Source of the DNA: Lachnospiraceae bacterium
GTDB lineage: Bacteria; Bacillota; Clostridia; Lachnospirales; Lachnospiraceae
Reading direction: 5' to 3'
Length of the DNA stretch: 5,867 nt
Assembly (NCBI GenBank): GCA_017476305.1
Contig: JAFVAA010000132.1
Coordinates: 1 to 5,867, forward strand
Part shown: positions 5,424 to 5,867 of the stretch, piece after piece
Layout of the letters: every line of letters begins with the position of its first letter
Position numbering within the stretch: the stretch's first letter is position 1
Position numbers and translations under genes: made by a program
Notes under the pieces: generated by a model
Databases searched by the model: none
Told to the model about the DNA's origin: nothing
Seen by the model: the letters and a program-made list of their open reading frames with translations, nothing else

Positions 5424-5867
5424 CTACTTTTCGTCTCTGACGCCCGCCAGAAAATCCACAAATTTACCGGTTCCAATCGCTACCGCCGTCATCGGATCCT
5501 CCGTCGTCACTGTCGTAATTCCGGTTCTCTCCTCTATAAGCTCCTCTAAGCCATACAGAAGGCTGCCGCCTCCTGTCAGGACGATCCCTCTGTCCGCCAC
5601 ATCCGCAGCAAGCTCCGGCGGGGTCTTTTCCAGCACACTATGGATTGCTTCCACGATCTGTGAAGTAATCTCCTTTAATGCTTCCAGGGTTTCATCGGAA
5701 GTTACCTCAATCGTCTTTGGAAGTCCAGTCACCAGATTACGTCCTCTGACATCCATCGAAACCAGCTCCGGGCGCTGATATGCAGAGCCTATCTTCATCT
5801 TGATCTCCTCTGCCGTTCTCTCTCCGATCAGCAGATTATGCGTTTTTCTCATATAGCGGACAATCGC
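5424..5867 (-). CDS. mreB: MreB/Mbl actin-like cell-shape protein, C-terminal part
   Basis: This is the last 147 residues of a bacterial actin homologue that forms membrane-bound filaments guiding lateral cell-wall synthesis in rod-shaped cells. The frame is open to the window edge and runs AIVRYMRKTHNLLIGERTAE, so the internal methionine at 5852 is not the start; roughly 190 N-terminal residues should lie outside. Family marks are GERTAEEIK (15-23 of the fragment), IGSA (26-29), MDVRGRNLVTGLPK (38-51), the nucleotide-binding loop GIVLTGGGSLLYGLEEL (94-110) and EDPMTAVAIGTGKFVD (123-138). Position before flhO/flhP-like genes suggests orthology to B. subtilis mbl rather than mreB, but the two cannot be told apart from this fragment. 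In B. subtilis spoIIID precedes mbl, so it may lie upstream here too. Confidence 0.95.
   Translation of the reverse strand, partial: AIVRYMRKTHNLLIGERTAEEIKMKIGSAYQRPELVSMDVRGRNLVTGLPKTIEVTSDETLEALKEITSQIVEAIHSVLEKTPPELAADVADRGIVLTGGGSLLYGLEELIEERTGITTVTTEDPMTAVAIGTGKFVDFLAGVRDEK

Noticed and set aside
5332..5778. 148-codon plus-strand frame opposite mreB and the intergenic gap
   Set aside because: Most of it is antisense to conserved MreB sequence; it is Ser/Pro/Val-rich with no motif, and I see no good ribosome-binding site.

Overview
The window is ordinary chromosomal DNA of a motile, rod-shaped low-to-mid-GC Firmicute. Gene order and protein character fit a flagellated Lachnospiraceae-like Clostridia member (the Roseburia / Agathobacter type), although the genus cannot be fixed from the sequence alone. 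All supported genes lie on the minus strand, so they read from high to low coordinates. I see no plus-strand gene, tRNA, rRNA, CRISPR array, insertion sequence or phage element.

In transcription order: (1) the C-terminal part of an MreB/Mbl actin-like protein (5424-5867, cut by the window edge). (2) A 169-base AT-rich gap with a good match to a sigma-28 (SigD/FliA) flagellar promoter, TAAT-N15-GTCGATAT. (3) Two paralogous axial rod proteins, FlgF/FlhO-like (4481-5254) and FlgG/FlhP-like (3596-4411). (4) A small FlgJ-type rod-binding protein without a muramidase domain (3138-3485). (5) An intrinsic terminator (3081-3114) closing the flagellar set. (6) A complete RecD2-type SF1B helicase (780-3038). 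(7) A ComFC-type zinc-ribbon/phosphoribosyltransferase-fold competence protein (8-730). A Shine-Dalgarno sequence (1-8) overlaps the comFC stop codon and announces another gene just beyond the edge.

Functionally there are three blocks: cell-shape scaffold, flagellar rod, and DNA processing/uptake. The mreB/mbl-flhO-flhP order is the one known from Bacillus subtilis (spoIIID-mbl-flhO-flhP). ComFC in B. subtilis sits next to the flgM-flgK flagellar operon, so this window looks like a junction joining two flagellar neighbourhoods that are apart in Bacillus. Here recD2, not the comFA helicase gene, precedes comFC. Four annotated start codons (comFC, flgJ-like, flgG, flgF) are set by clear Shine-Dalgarno sequences; three of these reading frames extend further upstream without support.

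I found no convincing undescribed system. The points most worth checking are the sigma-28 promoter, the unusual transcription arrangement between flgJ and recD2, and a cysteine pair in the FlgF-like rod protein.
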